From assembly GCF_001047135.2 (NCBI RefSeq), contig NZ_DF968081.1:30226-94225 (forward strand): DNA of 64,000 bases, written 5' to 3'. The notes beneath the pieces are model-generated. The model was given only the letters and a program-made list of their open reading frames with translations, ran no database searches and had not been told where the DNA came from. Of this stretch, positions 20,158 to 30,366 are shown one piece after another. The position numbers and the translations under genes are program-made. This DNA comes from Fructobacillus tropaeoli (GTDB lineage: Bacteria > Bacillota > Bacilli > Lactobacillales > Lactobacillaceae). Positions within the stretch are counted from its first letter, which is position 1; the number at the start of each line of letters is the position of its first letter.

Positions 20158-21198
20158 CTAGGCAAATTGTTCTAAGTATTTTTGATAGGCTGCCTGGTCA
20201 ACAACCCAATCCAGCTCCCCAATATAGGCAACCTGTGGGTCATGGTAGGCAAAGCCGTGCTTAAACTTATAAAGACCGTCAGTGTGGTCAAATTCGCCAA
20301 CGCCGCCGAAATCATAAGCAACCTTCCCTAAGGAAAGCCCCCACTTCAGCATTTCCCACTGCACGAGGTAGGGACCATAGTGCTTGGCAAATTCACGGTT
20401 TGATCCGGCATACATATACCAAATCTTTTCCCCGTAACCAAAACCAATTCCAGCCGCAATTACTTGGCCGTCATAATGTGCCAAGAAAACCCGGAACAAA
20501 TCAGAATCGGCCCATAGTTCTTGCATGCGGTAGAAGTATTCGATTGGCCGGTGGGTGATTCCCTGAGCCTTGGCCATCATCTTGTAGGTATTAAAGAAGG
20601 CCTCGATGTCTTCCTTACTACGACCAGAGGTAACGGTGACCCCATCCTTGATGGCCCGCCGAATTTGATTGCGATAATCGCTTTTGAAGTGCTTCATCAA
20701 GCTGGCTTCGTCAGTGATTGGTTGCGCCCCTTCGCCTCGACCGTCATAGAACAAAACCACGTTTTTACGTGGTTGAATGTTGCCATGCATGTTTTCGACT
20801 TTGACGTTACGGGTCACAAAGCCAGCGTCTTGGTAAGCCTGATCCAAGTCTTGGTTGTAGAGCACTTCCGGATCCATTCGCACCAAAAAGACGTTTTCTG
20901 GCAAATTAGCCAACGCTTCTTGAACGAATTCCTTAATCAAGGCGACGTTGGTCACGTCAGCAACGGGTCCCTTTGGGCAATACGCCAACAATTTTCCAGG
21001 TACGGCTTCAATAGTTAAGACCGCCATTGCGGCATCAATGTCGCCATCCTGATTTTCATGATAGAGGTATAGGTGGCCCCAATTAGCCTTCAAGTCGCCC
21101 CAGATTGGGTCCTGGGTCACTTGGCCTTTAGCCGCTGTCCTAACAAAGTCTTGGTATCTTTGTACCTGACTTGGCTGTGTTAAATCTAAGACCGTCAT
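20158..21198 (-). CDS. femX: Peptidoglycan interpeptide-bridge aminoacyltransferase FemX
   Basis: A 346-residue FemABX-family ligase. These enzymes use aminoacyl-tRNA to add the first residue of the side bridge to the Lys of UDP-MurNAc-pentapeptide. Two GNAT-like domains are present. Stretches GVTVTSGRSKEDIEAFFNTY, GITHRPIEYFYRMQ and KIWYMYAGS closely resemble the Weissella viridescens FemX I recall, which adds L-Ala. The amino acid used here cannot be read from sequence. It lies directly downstream of rex with a 4-bp gap. Confidence 0.9.
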   Translation of the reverse strand: MTVLDLTQPSQVQRYQDFVRTAAKGQVTQDPIWGDLKANWGHLYLYHENQDGDIDAAMAVLTIEAVPGKLLAYCPKGPVADVTNVALIKEFVQEALANLPENVFLVRMDPEVLYNQDLDQAYQDAGFVTRNVKVENMHGNIQPRKNVVLFYDGRGEGAQPITDEASLMKHFKSDYRNQIRRAIKDGVTVTSGRSKEDIEAFFNTYKMMAKAQGITHRPIEYFYRMQELWADSDLFRVFLAHYDGQVIAAGIGFGYGEKIWYMYAGSNREFAKHYGPYLVQWEMLKWGLSLGKVAYDFGGVGEFDHTDGLYKFKHGFAYHDPQVAYIGELDWVVDQAAYQKYLEQFA

Positions 21199-21202
21199 AT
21201 CC

Positions 21203-21850
21203 TTACTTTCCCGTCGTAATTGAGGCGTAGTTCTGAATAAAGTAAACCAACGTTTGCAGTTCGTTAGTCAAATCAACGTTTTGAACCCGAACACCCTTTG
21301 GTACGGAAACCCGCAACGGCGTGAAGTTCATAATCCCCTTGACCCCAGCGGCTACCAAGGTATCTGTAATTTCCTGGGCAACACCTTGTGGCACCGTCAA
21401 AATGGCGATGTTAATCCGTTGGGCCTTGATTTGCTCTTCCAATTCACTCATGTCGTAAATCGGTACCCCGGACAAAATCTTGCCCCGGTTTTCATTAATA
21501 TCAAAAGCAGCGGCAATTCGCATGTTTGATGATTGGTGGAAGTTGAAGTTCAAAAGAGCCTGGCCCAAATGACCAACCCCAATCAAAGCCACGTTAATCA
21601 ATGAATTTTGGTCCAAAACCTTGGCAAAAAATTCTAACAGGGCCTCAACGTCGTAACCATAGCCACGTTTGCCTAAAGCACCAAAATATGAAAAATCACG
21701 GCGAATTGTTGCCGCATCAAACTTGGTTGCTTCAGCCAATTCAGCAGAAGAAATCCGGTTGGTGCCGGCATCATTTAAAAACGTTAAATAACGGTAGTAG
21801 ATGGGCAACCGCTTGGCGGTTGCTCGTGGAATCTTTGCTTGCTCGTCCAT
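21203..21850 (-). CDS. rex: Redox-sensing transcriptional repressor Rex
   Basis: A 215-residue repressor that senses the NADH/NAD+ ratio. The N-terminal winged helix ([18 protein letters not shown]...[15 protein letters not shown]) is followed by a Rossmann NAD-binding domain ([15 protein letters not shown]) and a C-terminal domain-swap helix. In fermentative bacteria Rex controls alcohol and lactate dehydrogenases. The start has a GGAGA site. It is likely in one transcript with femX. Confidence 0.95.
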   Translation of the reverse strand: MDEQAKIPRATAKRLPIYYRYLTFLNDAGTNRISSAELAEATKFDAATIRRDFSYFGALGKRGYGYDVEALLEFFAKVLDQNSLINVALIGVGHLGQALLNFNFHQSSNMRIAAAFDINENRGKILSGVPIYDMSELEEQIKAQRINIAILTVPQGVAQEITDTLVAAGVKGIMNFTPLRVSVPKGVRVQNVDLTNELQTLVYFIQNYASITTGK

Positions 21851-21943
21851 GGCGTCTCCATTTCACTTTGTGAACTAAATTATATTTATTATAGCATAGA
21901 TTGTGGGTTTTCCTATCTATTCGCTCATTTTTCACAAATATTT

Positions 21944-22978
21944 TTATTCATTATCCTGCTGGTTGAGGTCTGCTAATGGAAAATCAAGGCCAGGATTTGT
22001 GTTCAAATCAAGATCGGCAAAAATCTTGTCTTCGTAGTTCCAATAGCCCGCCGCGCCAATCATGGCCGCATTATCGCCAGTATACTGCTTGGGTACTGGG
22101 ATAAAGTCAACGGCTGGAAAATCAGCCATTAAATCAGTCAACGCTGTACGCAATCCGCTGTTAGCAGCCACTCCGCCAGCTAGAACCAGCGACTTCACTG
22201 GAAAATCAGTCAAGGCCCGCTTTGTGCGACCGACCAGCGCCTTAATCACCGCAGCCTGGAAAGAAGCCGCGAGGTCCTCTTCCTTGATTGTTTCACCACG
22301 CTGCTCGGCGTTGTGAACTTGGTTGATGACCGCTGATTTTAAACCGGAAAAGGAAAAGTCATACCCGGCCTCTTTGGCCATCGCTTGTGGAAAATCAATG
22401 GTCACCTGACCCTTGTGAGCCATTTCATCGATCGCCTTCCCAGCAGGATATGGCAAGTGCAGCAACCGACCAACTTTATCATAGGATTCACCAGCCGCAT
22501 CGTCAAAGGTCTCACCCAGAATGTGAAAATCATTGGGTTCTTTCATCAAGACCAATTCCGTATGACCACCGGAAACCATCAATGCCAAAGCCGGAAAGAC
22601 AATTGGCCGGTTAAAATTAGCGGCAGCAATGTGACCGGCCAAGTGGTTGACCGGAATCAACGGTAGGTCGTGGGCCATTGCAAAGGTTTTGGCCCCCATT
22701 AGACCAACTAACAAGGAGCCAACTAATCCTGGTCCGTAGGTCACGGCGACACCGTCGAGGTCTTCTGGTTGAATCTTTGCATCCGCTAAGGCGATGTCTA
22801 AGGTCTTCGTAATCCATTCCAGGTGGTGACGGGAAGCAACCTCCGGCACGATGCCACCAAAACGTTGGTGTGAATTAATCTGGGTCGCCACCGCATTGCT
22901 CAAGACGGTCTGGCCGTCCTTGACAACGGCCACTGATGTCTCGTCAGCACTTGATTCAAAGGCAATTAAAGTTGTCAT
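21944..22978 (-). CDS. tsaD: tRNA t6A threonylcarbamoyltransferase subunit TsaD
   Basis: A 344-residue TsaD/Kae1, which transfers threonylcarbamoyl to A37 of ANN-decoding tRNAs. The metal-binding motif HLAGH (after IPVNHLAG) and ATP motifs [12 protein letters not shown] and [13 protein letters not shown] are intact. The usual ETSCDETS motif reads ESSADETS, so the conserved cysteine is Ala11, and the common C-terminal LCTDNAAM region reads YTGDNAAM. No cysteine remains. It overlaps the upstream acetyltransferase gene by four bases and shares the operon with tsaB. Confidence 0.96.
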   Translation of the reverse strand: MTTLIAFESSADETSVAVVKDGQTVLSNAVATQINSHQRFGGIVPEVASRHHLEWITKTLDIALADAKIQPEDLDGVAVTYGPGLVGSLLVGLMGAKTFAMAHDLPLIPVNHLAGHIAAANFNRPIVFPALALMVSGGHTELVLMKEPNDFHILGETFDDAAGESYDKVGRLLHLPYPAGKAIDEMAHKGQVTIDFPQAMAKEAGYDFSFSGLKSAVINQVHNAEQRGETIKEEDLAASFQAAVIKALVGRTKRALTDFPVKSLVLAGGVAANSGLRTALTDLMADFPAVDFIPVPKQYTGDNAAMIGAAGYWNYEDKIFADLDLNTNPGLDFPLADLNQQDNE

Positions 22979-23472
22979 AAATTCTTCTCCATTAGGATGG
23001 CTGTTTGGCCATCATGGTAATAACCATCACGACGGGCATAAATTTCAAAGCCAAATGTTTCATACAGACGCCGGGCAGCAACATTGTTTTCGGCAACTTC
23101 CAAATAGGCCTTTCGCTCGTTATTTTGCTCACAGAAAGCCTGCATTAATTCGCGAGCGATTCCCTGCCCCTGGAAAGCCGGATCAACGGCCAAAAAAGAG
23201 AGGTCCACCTCATCCAAGATGGCACGGTAAGATAAAAAGCCGACGATTTTAGTTTCCTCAGCAGCCCCATCATCTAAATCAGTTTTGGCGGGCGCCTGTG
23301 CATTGATTTCTGCTAATAAATAGGTCACCCGCCCCGCAGCCAATTGCTCATCAATCAACCGCTTTGGTACCTGATCCCTTGAAAAAGCCGCCAAAGCAAT
23401 TTGATGGATTCTTTGGCTATCATCGCTTGTTGCTGTTTTAATGTTCAAGGTCGAGCACCATTGAAATTGCAT
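22975..23472 (-). CDS. GNAT acetyltransferase, RimI-like (second copy)
   Basis: A GNAT-fold N-acetyltransferase located between rimI and tsaD. The acetyl-CoA site [17 protein letters not shown] and the closing [20 protein letters not shown] are typical of RimI-type enzymes. The real start overlaps the preceding gene: either ATG 23472 or TTG 23448, the latter giving a conventional N-terminus [11 protein letters not shown]. Two adjacent RimI-like genes between tsaB and tsaD are found in several Lactobacillales. Which one acetylates ribosomal protein S18 cannot be decided. Confidence 0.8.
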   Translation of the reverse strand: MQFQWCSTLNIKTATSDDSQRIHQIALAAFSRDQVPKRLIDEQLAAGRVTYLLAEINAQAPAKTDLDDGAAEETKIVGFLSYRAILDEVDLSFLAVDPAFQGQGIARELMQAFCEQNNERKAYLEVAENNVAARRLYETFGFEIYARRDGYYHDGQTAILMEKNL

Positions 23473-23989
23473 CTTCCTGGTTATCAATATAGTAATGTTC
23501 CACAACATCCACAACCGTAAAACCATGGCGGTCGTAGAGTGCCAAAGCACCGGTATTCGACCGCCTTGCTTCCAAGGAAAGTTCCTTTAAGCCAATTTCA
23601 CGAGCAACTGCCTTGGCTGTGTTAATCAAATACGAACCAACCTGTTGTCCCTGCCAAACCGGCAACACGGCGATATTGGCAATATGTAAATCAGAAACCA
23701 AATCACGCTTGACCAAAGCAATAAAGGCAATGACCTGGTCCTTTCTCAAAGCGACCAAGTATAGTCGATCCTTTTCTTGGGTTAATTCATGGTAGAAATC
23801 GCGCGAAACCCAAGGGGCATAGCCATTGTAGACTGCCTCTTGAATCGCGACAAGTCCGGGAATATCGGAAACAGTTGCTACTCGTAATAATAATTCTTCC
23901 CCAGCTGCTTCAAAAGTCTCACCGGGAAAATCGACCAAGGTCTGGGCGACTGGTCGCACTTTCTGTTTTCTCTTAAACTTTAAAAACAT
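23438..23989 (-). CDS. rimI: Ribosomal-protein alanine N-acetyltransferase RimI-like
   Basis: A 183-residue GNAT protein. The acetyl-CoA motif VLPVWQGQQVGSYLI and the C-terminal SLEARRSNTGALALYDRHGF match the RimI family, which acetylates the N-terminal alanine of S18. The ATG at 23989 overlaps the end of tsaB (out of frame) and follows a GGAC site; the frame also reaches 24007. It is the first of two tandem RimI-like genes. Confidence 0.85.
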   Translation of the reverse strand: MFLKFKRKQKVRPVAQTLVDFPGETFEAAGEELLLRVATVSDIPGLVAIQEAVYNGYAPWVSRDFYHELTQEKDRLYLVALRKDQVIAFIALVKRDLVSDLHIANIAVLPVWQGQQVGSYLINTAKAVAREIGLKELSLEARRSNTGALALYDRHGFTVVDVVEHYYIDNQEDAISMVLDLEH

Positions 23990-24758
23990 AGGGTTTGTCC
24001 TGCCCATCGTCTTGATGATTTTGTTCCCAGTTTAATTCCGCCTGGGTTTTTCTTAAGTACGATGGCGTTAAGTCATCGATATTGTCAACGGGAGCAGTTG
24101 TTTGTGCCAGGGCCAAAAGTCCGGTTCCCGTTGGTAATGACTGGTCATGGTCCAAAATTGTGAGGGGCTGATTTGCTAAGGCTTCTTCAATCGTATCTTG
24201 GAAATGTAAACCATCCCCAACCACAACCACCGGCTCGGCCACCTGGCTGACAAGGTCCAAGACCTCTTCTAGTGGATAATGGCCATCCTCCAAGACAACC
24301 ATGTCACCCAAATAAGCACCAGCAAAAACATTTTGATTGCGCGCATCAAAGAGAGCCAACACAACCGTGTCCTTGGTTAGCTTACCCGGATGGGGATTTT
24401 GCACCGTTGAATCCTCAGCTGCAAGAGTGCCAGATTGCTGCTTCAATTGCACTTGCTTGGCCAAGCTTTGCAAAGATGAAATGGCCAGGAGTGGCTTTTT
24501 CAGCGTGTCCGCTAAGACCTTACCAACCGTCAGCCCAATGCGCAGGCCCGTGAAAGATCCCGGACCCTTGGCAACGGCAATTTGGTCGATATCTTGTACC
24601 GTTAGCTCCTGAGCCGCCAGAAGCGACTTAATCGCTGGTAAAAGATCAATCGAATGATTTTTTGGCTTATCCGTTTGGAACGTGTCGAGTAATTGGCCGT
24701 CTTGGCCTAAGCCGACGAGCAGTGGTTGGTTACTTGTATCAATCACCAAAATATTCAT
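23973..24758 (-). CDS. tsaB: tRNA t6A synthesis subunit TsaB
   Basis: A 261-residue TsaB, the inactive TsaD paralogue that partners TsaD in t6A synthesis. The N-terminal ILVIDTSNQPLLVGL and KGPGSFTGLRIGLTVGK motifs are diagnostic. The start follows GGGAGGG. It forms a tsaB-rimI-rimI-tsaD overlapping gene set, with tsaC a little upstream in a separate unit. Confidence 0.94.
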   Translation of the reverse strand: MNILVIDTSNQPLLVGLGQDGQLLDTFQTDKPKNHSIDLLPAIKSLLAAQELTVQDIDQIAVAKGPGSFTGLRIGLTVGKVLADTLKKPLLAISSLQSLAKQVQLKQQSGTLAAEDSTVQNPHPGKLTKDTVVLALFDARNQNVFAGAYLGDMVVLEDGHYPLEEVLDLVSQVAEPVVVVGDGLHFQDTIEEALANQPLTILDHDQSLPTGTGLLALAQTTAPVDNIDDLTPSYLRKTQAELNWEQNHQDDGQDKPYVFKV

Positions 24759-24893
24759 GAAAGCCCTCCCGTGTCATCGACGCCAATTAACATCGATACT
24801 TTTCTTCATTTTACTAAAAATCATTCTTAATTCAAATAAAAAAAGCCGCCAAAGTGCGACCTTTCGTCGAAAATAATCTAAAATCAGCTTTGG

Positions 24894-25163
24894 TTACTTA
24901 ACCAAGCCTTCATCCTTCATGACCTTTGCCACTGCTGCCAAGGCATCCTTTGCATCGTCACCATCGGCCTTGATAGTCACGTCTGCACCATGGCCAACAC
25001 CGAGTGACATCACACCCATGATTGACTTCAAATTAACTTCCTTGCCTTGGTATGACAAAGTAACTTCTGAAACAAACTTTGAAGCTGCCTGTACTAATAA
25101 AGTAGCTGGACGGGCATGAATCCCTGTCTCTGAAATGATGTTGAACTCTTGTGTTTCTGCCAT
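24894..25163 (-). CDS. ptsH: Phosphocarrier protein HPr, without adjacent ptsI
   Basis: An 89-residue HPr. The phosphorylatable histidine lies in TGIHARPAT (His16), and the regulatory serine region is [12 protein letters not shown], so both phosphotransfer and HprK/CcpA signalling appear possible. A strong AAAGGAG site precedes the ATG. In most Firmicutes ptsH is followed by ptsI (enzyme I). Here the next gene downstream is tsaB, after a 135-bp gap, and no enzyme I is present in the window. Confidence 0.95.
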   Translation of the reverse strand: MAETQEFNIISETGIHARPATLLVQAASKFVSEVTLSYQGKEVNLKSIMGVMSLGVGHGADVTIKADGDDAKDALAAVAKVMKDEGLVK

Positions 25164-25245
25164 AATATTCTCCTTTTTGGAAAAGTCTTTTATTCAGTTT
25201 TAGTTTATCAAAGCGCTTACAAAATAGCAAGGTAAATCTCTTTTA

Positions 25246-26256
25246 TTACAGAGTAAATCGCTGGCCCCCACTAGCTTTGCCTAACCGATTGTTATATGCC
25301 TTACCCAAATCGATGTCCGGCATCGCCTGGGCATAGATTTTGCCAACAGCAGCCTGGTCATCAAAGTAGCGCAACCCAGCAAAGAGGTTTTCACTCGCAC
25401 TGGCCAAATCAGCTCCTAGAGACCACGATGGCACGGTTTTTGGTAATGCTGCCAGCAGCTCCTCTGAAGCCATGATGGCATCGCCCTCTTGCAGACTGTC
25501 CTTGAGGTCATTGAAGTCCAATGGGTCAAAGACAATCACGGGCTTATCCGGTGCATAATGCCGGTACTTCATCCCCGGAGCCTTTGGGGTTTCATCGGCC
25601 GCCAAGGACTTTTGACTAGTTCCATCGATGACTTTCTTCCCCAAGACCACCGTCAACATCTTTTGACTGACGGCTCCCGTACGCAAGATGGTTGGCTCGG
25701 CCGCCGTTAAATCGATGACTGTTGATTCCAAGCCCACTTGGGTTGGACCATCATCCAAAACGGCAGCAATCTTCCCATCCATATCATGATGAACGTGAGC
25801 AGCCGTCGTTGGCGAGGGCTTGCCAGAAAGGTTGGCAGATGGACCAACAATTGGCGTCCCCGCCAGGCGGATCATTGCCCGCGTTGCTTGGTTATCCGGC
25901 ATGCGAACGGCCGCCGTTTGCAGGCCACCCGTCACCAGCATCGAAACTGCATTTTCCTTAATCGGTAAAATGATGGTCAGCGAACCCGGCCAAAACGTGT
26001 TCATCAACTGTCTTGCTTGGTGAGAAACCTCAACGTAAGAAGACAATTGGCTCGCATCCCCAACCGTCATAATCAACGGATTATCGGCTGGCCGACCCTT
26101 TGCCGTAAAGACAGCTTGGACGGCTTCGTCGTTAGTAGCATCCGCGCCCAAACCATAAACTGTTTCAGTTGGAAAGGCAACCACCTCACCCGCCTGAATC
26201 AGCGCTGCTGCCTCTGCGATATCTGTACTATTGTTTTGTAAATCTTTCGTTTTCAT
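25246..26256 (-). CDS. tsaC: L-threonylcarbamoyladenylate synthase (TsaC/Sua5)
   Basis: A 336-residue Sua5-type enzyme that makes threonylcarbamoyl-AMP for t6A. The YrdC domain includes FPTETVYGLGADATN, KGRPADNPLIM, and PIVGPSANLSGKPSPTT. A C-terminal Sua5 domain begins after the linker with APGMKYRHYAP. The start overlaps prmC's stop by four bases. With tsaB and tsaD it completes three of the four bacterial t6A genes in this window; tsaE is not seen. Confidence 0.95.
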   Translation of the reverse strand: MKTKDLQNNSTDIAEAAALIQAGEVVAFPTETVYGLGADATNDEAVQAVFTAKGRPADNPLIMTVGDASQLSSYVEVSHQARQLMNTFWPGSLTIILPIKENAVSMLVTGGLQTAAVRMPDNQATRAMIRLAGTPIVGPSANLSGKPSPTTAAHVHHDMDGKIAAVLDDGPTQVGLESTVIDLTAAEPTILRTGAVSQKMLTVVLGKKVIDGTSQKSLAADETPKAPGMKYRHYAPDKPVIVFDPLDFNDLKDSLQEGDAIMASEELLAALPKTVPSWSLGADLASASENLFAGLRYFDDQAAVGKIYAQAMPDIDLGKAYNNRLGKASGGQRFTL

Positions 26257-27188
26257 TTTTTTAACTGTACCCGGATCATCCGGTCAAGACCGGCTAAATC
26301 CTGCTTCAATGTCACTGTTGCTGTTGGTAATTGGTCTTGGAAGACCTTCGTTAACGCTTCGCCTTGATCATAGCCAATTTCAAAGTAGGCGACCCCGCCT
26401 GGCGTCAGCTGTTTTTCTAAGCCATGCGCCATTCGTTCATAGAGGGCTTTGCCACCATTTGGGGCGTACAAGGCCAAATCAGGCTCGAAGGCCACCACTG
26501 ATTTATCCATTTCTTCCTGTCCATCCGGTCGGATATAAGGCGGGTTAGAAACGATAACGTCAAAGCGCTGGTCGGCCACAGCCGTAAAGAGGTCGGATTG
26601 CATCAAGCCAACGCGGTTCGCCAATTCGAATTGGTGCCGGTTTTTCTTGGCCACTGCCAAAGCATCCAACGAAATATCAAGGCCAATTCCACGAGCGTCG
26701 GGTAATTCCTGAGCCAACGTCAAAATGATTGCGCCAGACCCTGTCCCAACATCTAAAATAGTCGGGGCCTGCTCACCCTTAGCCTTCAAATCGCTCAAAA
26801 CCCAGTCAACCAATAGTTCCGTTTCTGGACGGGGAATCAAGACCCGGTCATCGACCACGAACTCGCGACCATAAAAGGGTGCCTGCCCGAGAACATACTG
26901 GGCGGGAACGCCCTTGAGCAACTGGGCAATCCATGTTGGCCAGCGCTTGGCTAGCCAGGGGTGCATTTGCCGGGTTAGGTTGGCCCGCAGCATCCCGTAG
27001 TTCACTTTCAAAGCGCCTGTTAAAAGAAAGTCAACGTTATCACTCGCCTCGTCTGCATCCAAACCGGCCGCCGTCAGTTCCTTGAGCGCCCACTTGCGTG
27101 CTTCTAAAAGCGAAATCTGAACCGTTTTTTCGGAGCCTGCCTGATTTAGCCGATGTGACTGTTGCCAGTCAGTTTTTTCTTGTGTCAT
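26253..27188 (-). CDS. prmC: Release-factor glutamine methyltransferase
   Basis: A 311-residue PrmC/HemK, which methylates the GGQ glutamine of release factors. An N-terminal helical domain is followed by a Rossmann methyltransferase with the SAM motif ILDVGTGSGAIIL and the catalytic SNPPYI. It follows prfA, encoding its substrate, with a stop/start overlap, and is coupled with tsaC. The N-terminus is somewhat longer than usual (about 20 residues before the typical start). Confidence 0.95.
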   Translation of the reverse strand: MTQEKTDWQQSHRLNQAGSEKTVQISLLEARKWALKELTAAGLDADEASDNVDFLLTGALKVNYGMLRANLTRQMHPWLAKRWPTWIAQLLKGVPAQYVLGQAPFYGREFVVDDRVLIPRPETELLVDWVLSDLKAKGEQAPTILDVGTGSGAIILTLAQELPDARGIGLDISLDALAVAKKNRHQFELANRVGLMQSDLFTAVADQRFDVIVSNPPYIRPDGQEEMDKSVVAFEPDLALYAPNGGKALYERMAHGLEKQLTPGGVAYFEIGYDQGEALTKVFQDQLPTATVTLKQDLAGLDRMIRVQLKK

Positions 27189-28267
27189 TATTGCTGATTT
27201 AACTCCGCCAGCTTAGCTGTTTGTTCGGCTAAGACCAAAGCATCAATGATTTCATCTAAGTCACCGGCAATAATCCGATCCAACTTATTCAAAGTCAAGC
27301 CAATGCGGTGGTCTGTCACCCGGTTTTGTGGGTAGTTATAAGTTCGAATTCGTTCGGACCGCGCCCCAGAACCAACAGCCGTTTTCCGCTGTTCGGCATA
27401 CTCCGCCTCGTTTTCCTGGGCAAAGTGGTCGTAAACACGGGCGTTCAAAATCTTCCAGGCCCGTGCCCGGTTTTGTTGCTGGGACCGTTCGTCTTGCATG
27501 GCCACCGTAATTCCTGTTGGTTCGTGGGTCAAGCGAATCGCTGAAGACGTCTTGTTAACGTGCTGACCACCGGCACCAGATGACCGGTAAACATCCTCAC
27601 GGACATCTTTTGGATCAATTAATCCTTCTGCATCGACTTCTTCGAACTCTGGCATCACACCGACCGTAGCCGTTGAGGTGTGGATTCGACCTTGTGTTTC
27701 CGTTGATGGCACTCGTTGCACGCGGTGAGCACCCGATTCAAACTTCAACTTTGAATAAACGTTGTTCCCAACAATCATCGCCACGACTTCCTTATAGCCA
27801 CCCACTTCAGTTGTCGTTTCATCAACAATCTGCAATGACCAGCCCTGATTTTCGGCGTAACGGCGGTACATTCCTAGCAAATCAGCCGCAAACAAGGACG
27901 ACTCGTCGCCACCCGCAGCACCACGAATTTCCATAATGATGTTTTTATCATCATTGGGGTCAGTGGGCAACATCAAAACTTTTAGCTTTTCCTCTAATTC
28001 GGCCTTTTCGGGTTTGAGTGTCGCCAGATCTTCCTTGGCTAATTCACCCATTTCAGCATCCCCTAAGAGTTCTTCGGCCTCAAGCAAGTCGTTGACGACC
28101 TGTTGGTAGCGCTTGAAGGTTTCAACCGTTTCGCGAATGCCACCCGCTTCTTTTGACAGCGCCATGTAATTCTTTGAATCGCTCATGACCTCGGGATCGG
28201 CTAGCATTTGATTCAATTCATCGTAACGGTCCACGACCGCTTGTAATTGTGAAAATATCGGATCCAT
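27188..28267 (-). CDS. prfA: Peptide chain release factor 1
   Basis: A 359-residue RF1 that terminates translation at UAA and UAG. The stop-codon recognition motif is RVPSTE (PxT form), and the GGQ motif lies in [15 protein letters not shown]. The start has a TAAGGAG site. The gene order tdk-prfA-prmC-tsaC is the standard Firmicutes arrangement. Confidence 0.97.
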   Translation of the reverse strand: MDPIFSQLQAVVDRYDELNQMLADPEVMSDSKNYMALSKEAGGIRETVETFKRYQQVVNDLLEAEELLGDAEMGELAKEDLATLKPEKAELEEKLKVLMLPTDPNDDKNIIMEIRGAAGGDESSLFAADLLGMYRRYAENQGWSLQIVDETTTEVGGYKEVVAMIVGNNVYSKLKFESGAHRVQRVPSTETQGRIHTSTATVGVMPEFEEVDAEGLIDPKDVREDVYRSSGAGGQHVNKTSSAIRLTHEPTGITVAMQDERSQQQNRARAWKILNARVYDHFAQENEAEYAEQRKTAVGSGARSERIRTYNYPQNRVTDHRIGLTLNKLDRIIAGDLDEIIDALVLAEQTAKLAELNQQ

Positions 28268-28276
28268 CGTGTCTCC

Positions 28277-28867
28277 TTAATTCTTTGGAATCATTTCTAA
28301 AATTGGGTGGTACCAATGTTTGCGGCAGGTTGGCAAGTACGACTCATCCCCCCCGATTTGGACCTGGTTACCAGAATACTGCGGTTGACCATTGGCAATT
28401 CGCAGTTGGGTCGTTGCCTTTTTACCACAAAACGAGCAAATCGTTTTCATCTCTTCAAGCTTATCGGCAATCTCCAACAAGCGACGTGACCCTTCAAACA
28501 GGTGGTTAAAGGCATCCTGCTTCAGGCCAAAGGCCATCACAGGCAAGTTTAAATCATCGACTACGTAGGCCAATTGATCGACCTGATTCGCCATTAAAAA
28601 TTGCGCCTCATCAACCAAAACAGCCGCTAATTTATCGTTCTTGCGGGCCTTAATCATTTTATAGAGATTTTCATCCTCGGCCACAACCGTTGCTGGTCGC
28701 TTTAACCCAATTCGTGAGGCAATCACGCCAATCCCATCGCGGTCATCCACTAAGGGCGTTAGCAACAAGACCTCTTTGTCTTGAGATTCATAATTATGAG
28801 CAACTTTCAAAATTTCAATTGATTTGCCAGAGCCCATCGCCCCATATTCAAAGTACAGTTGTGCCAC
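28277..28867 (-). CDS. tdk: Thymidine kinase
   Basis: A 196-residue type II thymidine kinase. The P-loop [12 protein letters not shown] and the catalytic DEAQF are present. The zinc ribbon is kept: CSFC at residues ~137-140 and a C-terminal CRKH, giving C-C-C-H ligands. The start is GTG (28867), with a GAGG site seven bases upstream. It is first in the tdk-prfA-prmC-tsaC set. Its retained zinc cysteines contrast with Hsp33 and MurT nearby. Confidence 0.95.
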   Translation of the reverse strand: MAQLYFEYGAMGSGKSIEILKVAHNYESQDKEVLLLTPLVDDRDGIGVIASRIGLKRPATVVAEDENLYKMIKARKNDKLAAVLVDEAQFLMANQVDQLAYVVDDLNLPVMAFGLKQDAFNHLFEGSRRLLEIADKLEEMKTICSFCGKKATTQLRIANGQPQYSGNQVQIGGDESYLPTCRKHWYHPILEMIPKN

Positions 28868-29007
28868 GTTTTCGCCTCACTTATTCCATCTATTCTATCA
28901 ATCTATTATAGCAATTTTTTAATCATAACTCGACTGCCTAGACCATTTTAGGGAAAATTCGCATGGCGCATGGTAAAATAAGAGTTTAGAAAAAGGGGGA
29001 CTTTTTT

Positions 29008-30366
29008 ATGTCAGTAAAAAGTCAGTTAGCCAAATTTACGGCCAAAAGTAGTCATTTTTTGCTCCGCAATATCTTAAAGCGTGGCGGTACTTCTTTACCC
29101 GGCAAGCTAGCCGTTAAGATTGATCCAGAAGTTTTACAGACCATTGAAAAAGAATTTGACCTGGTGATTGTCACGGGAACAAATGGGAAAACATTGACAA
29201 CCGCCTTAATCACCCGGGTCTTGCGGGCTGGTGGCTACACGGTCGTGACCAACCCATCTGGTTCCAACATGGTCCAGGGAATTGTTGGTACGCTTCTAAC
29301 GACAAAGGTGCAGCCATCACCCAATGGAAAAAAGCCAGTTGCCGTCTTGGAAGTTGATGAAGCCAATGTTTTGTCTTTGGCAAAGGCCATTGAACCGAAA
29401 TACTTCGTTTTGACCAACCTCTTCCGCGACCAACTCGACCGCTACGGTGAAATTTATTCCACTTACGATAAGATTATCGCCGGCATTAACCAGGCACCAA
29501 ACGCAACGGTAATTACCAACGCTGATTCGCCCATCTTTGCTCGCGGTTCTTACTCAAATCAGCGGATTTACTATGGCTTTGACAACGTCAAGGAAGCTGA
29601 TTTTAAAGACTTAAAGGCGCCAACAAACACGGATGGTATCCTTTCCCCAACGGACAATTCCGTCCTCCACTATGACTTCATCACTTATGCCAACCTCGGC
29701 CGCTATTTTTCAACAACCGATGGTTTCAAGCGGCCTAAGCTTGACTACGCCGTGACGGCATTAAACGAATTAACACCAAAGTCTTCTGCCTTTGATCTCG
29801 ATGGCACATCGTACAAGATTGCTATTGGCGGTCTCTACAACATCTACAATGCATTGGCAGCCTACGCTGTTGGCCGGACCTTTGATGTCAGCCCTGCTGA
29901 TATCAAGAAAGCCTTTGAAGAGGACAAGCAGGTCTTCGGCCGCCAGGAATCACTTGACGTCGATGGCAAGGATGTCACGATTTTGCTCATCAAAAATCCC
30001 GTTGGGACGAACTCCGTTATCGATATGATGGAAACGGAAAAAGATCCCTTCACTTTAATTACGTTGCTCAATGCCAATTATGCCGATGGAATTGATACTT
30101 CTTGGATTTGGGACGCCGAATTTGAGCGCCTGCATGATTCAAAATTAGTCTCCTTGTCAACCGGTGGCGAGCGCTACAAAGACGTCACTGTTCGCCTGAA
30201 GATGGCCGGCTTTAAGCTCGACGGTACCTACCAAAAGACGGAGGATATCTTAAAAGCAATCGACCAGGCACCAACCAAAAAGGTTTATCTGACCGCTACT
30301 TACACGGCGATGCTCCAAATTCGAGCCGTCTTAAAAAACCATGGTTACATTCAGGAGGAATATTAA
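29008..30366 (+). CDS. murT: Lipid II isoglutaminyl synthase subunit MurT, zinc ribbon lost
   Basis: A 452-residue Mur-ligase-like subunit that with GatD amidates the D-Glu of lipid II to D-isoglutamine. The ATP motif VTGTNGKTLTT (57-65) and the N-terminal RGGTSLPGKLA are typical. The C-terminal DUF1727 domain holds the D-WIWD region contacting GatD. MurT usually has a four-cysteine ribbon (CPxC...CPxC). Here those positions read SPTD (213-216) and STTD (235-238), and the protein has no cysteine. The gene overlaps gatD by stop/start. Confidence 0.94.
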   Translation: MSVKSQLAKFTAKSSHFLLRNILKRGGTSLPGKLAVKIDPEVLQTIEKEFDLVIVTGTNGKTLTTALITRVLRAGGYTVVTNPSGSNMVQGIVGTLLTTKVQPSPNGKKPVAVLEVDEANVLSLAKAIEPKYFVLTNLFRDQLDRYGEIYSTYDKIIAGINQAPNATVITNADSPIFARGSYSNQRIYYGFDNVKEADFKDLKAPTNTDGILSPTDNSVLHYDFITYANLGRYFSTTDGFKRPKLDYAVTALNELTPKSSAFDLDGTSYKIAIGGLYNIYNALAAYAVGRTFDVSPADIKKAFEEDKQVFGRQESLDVDGKDVTILLIKNPVGTNSVIDMMETEKDPFTLITLLNANYADGIDTSWIWDAEFERLHDSKLVSLSTGGERYKDVTVRLKMAGFKLDGTYQKTEDILKAIDQAPTKKVYLTATYTAMLQIRAVLKNHGYIQEEY

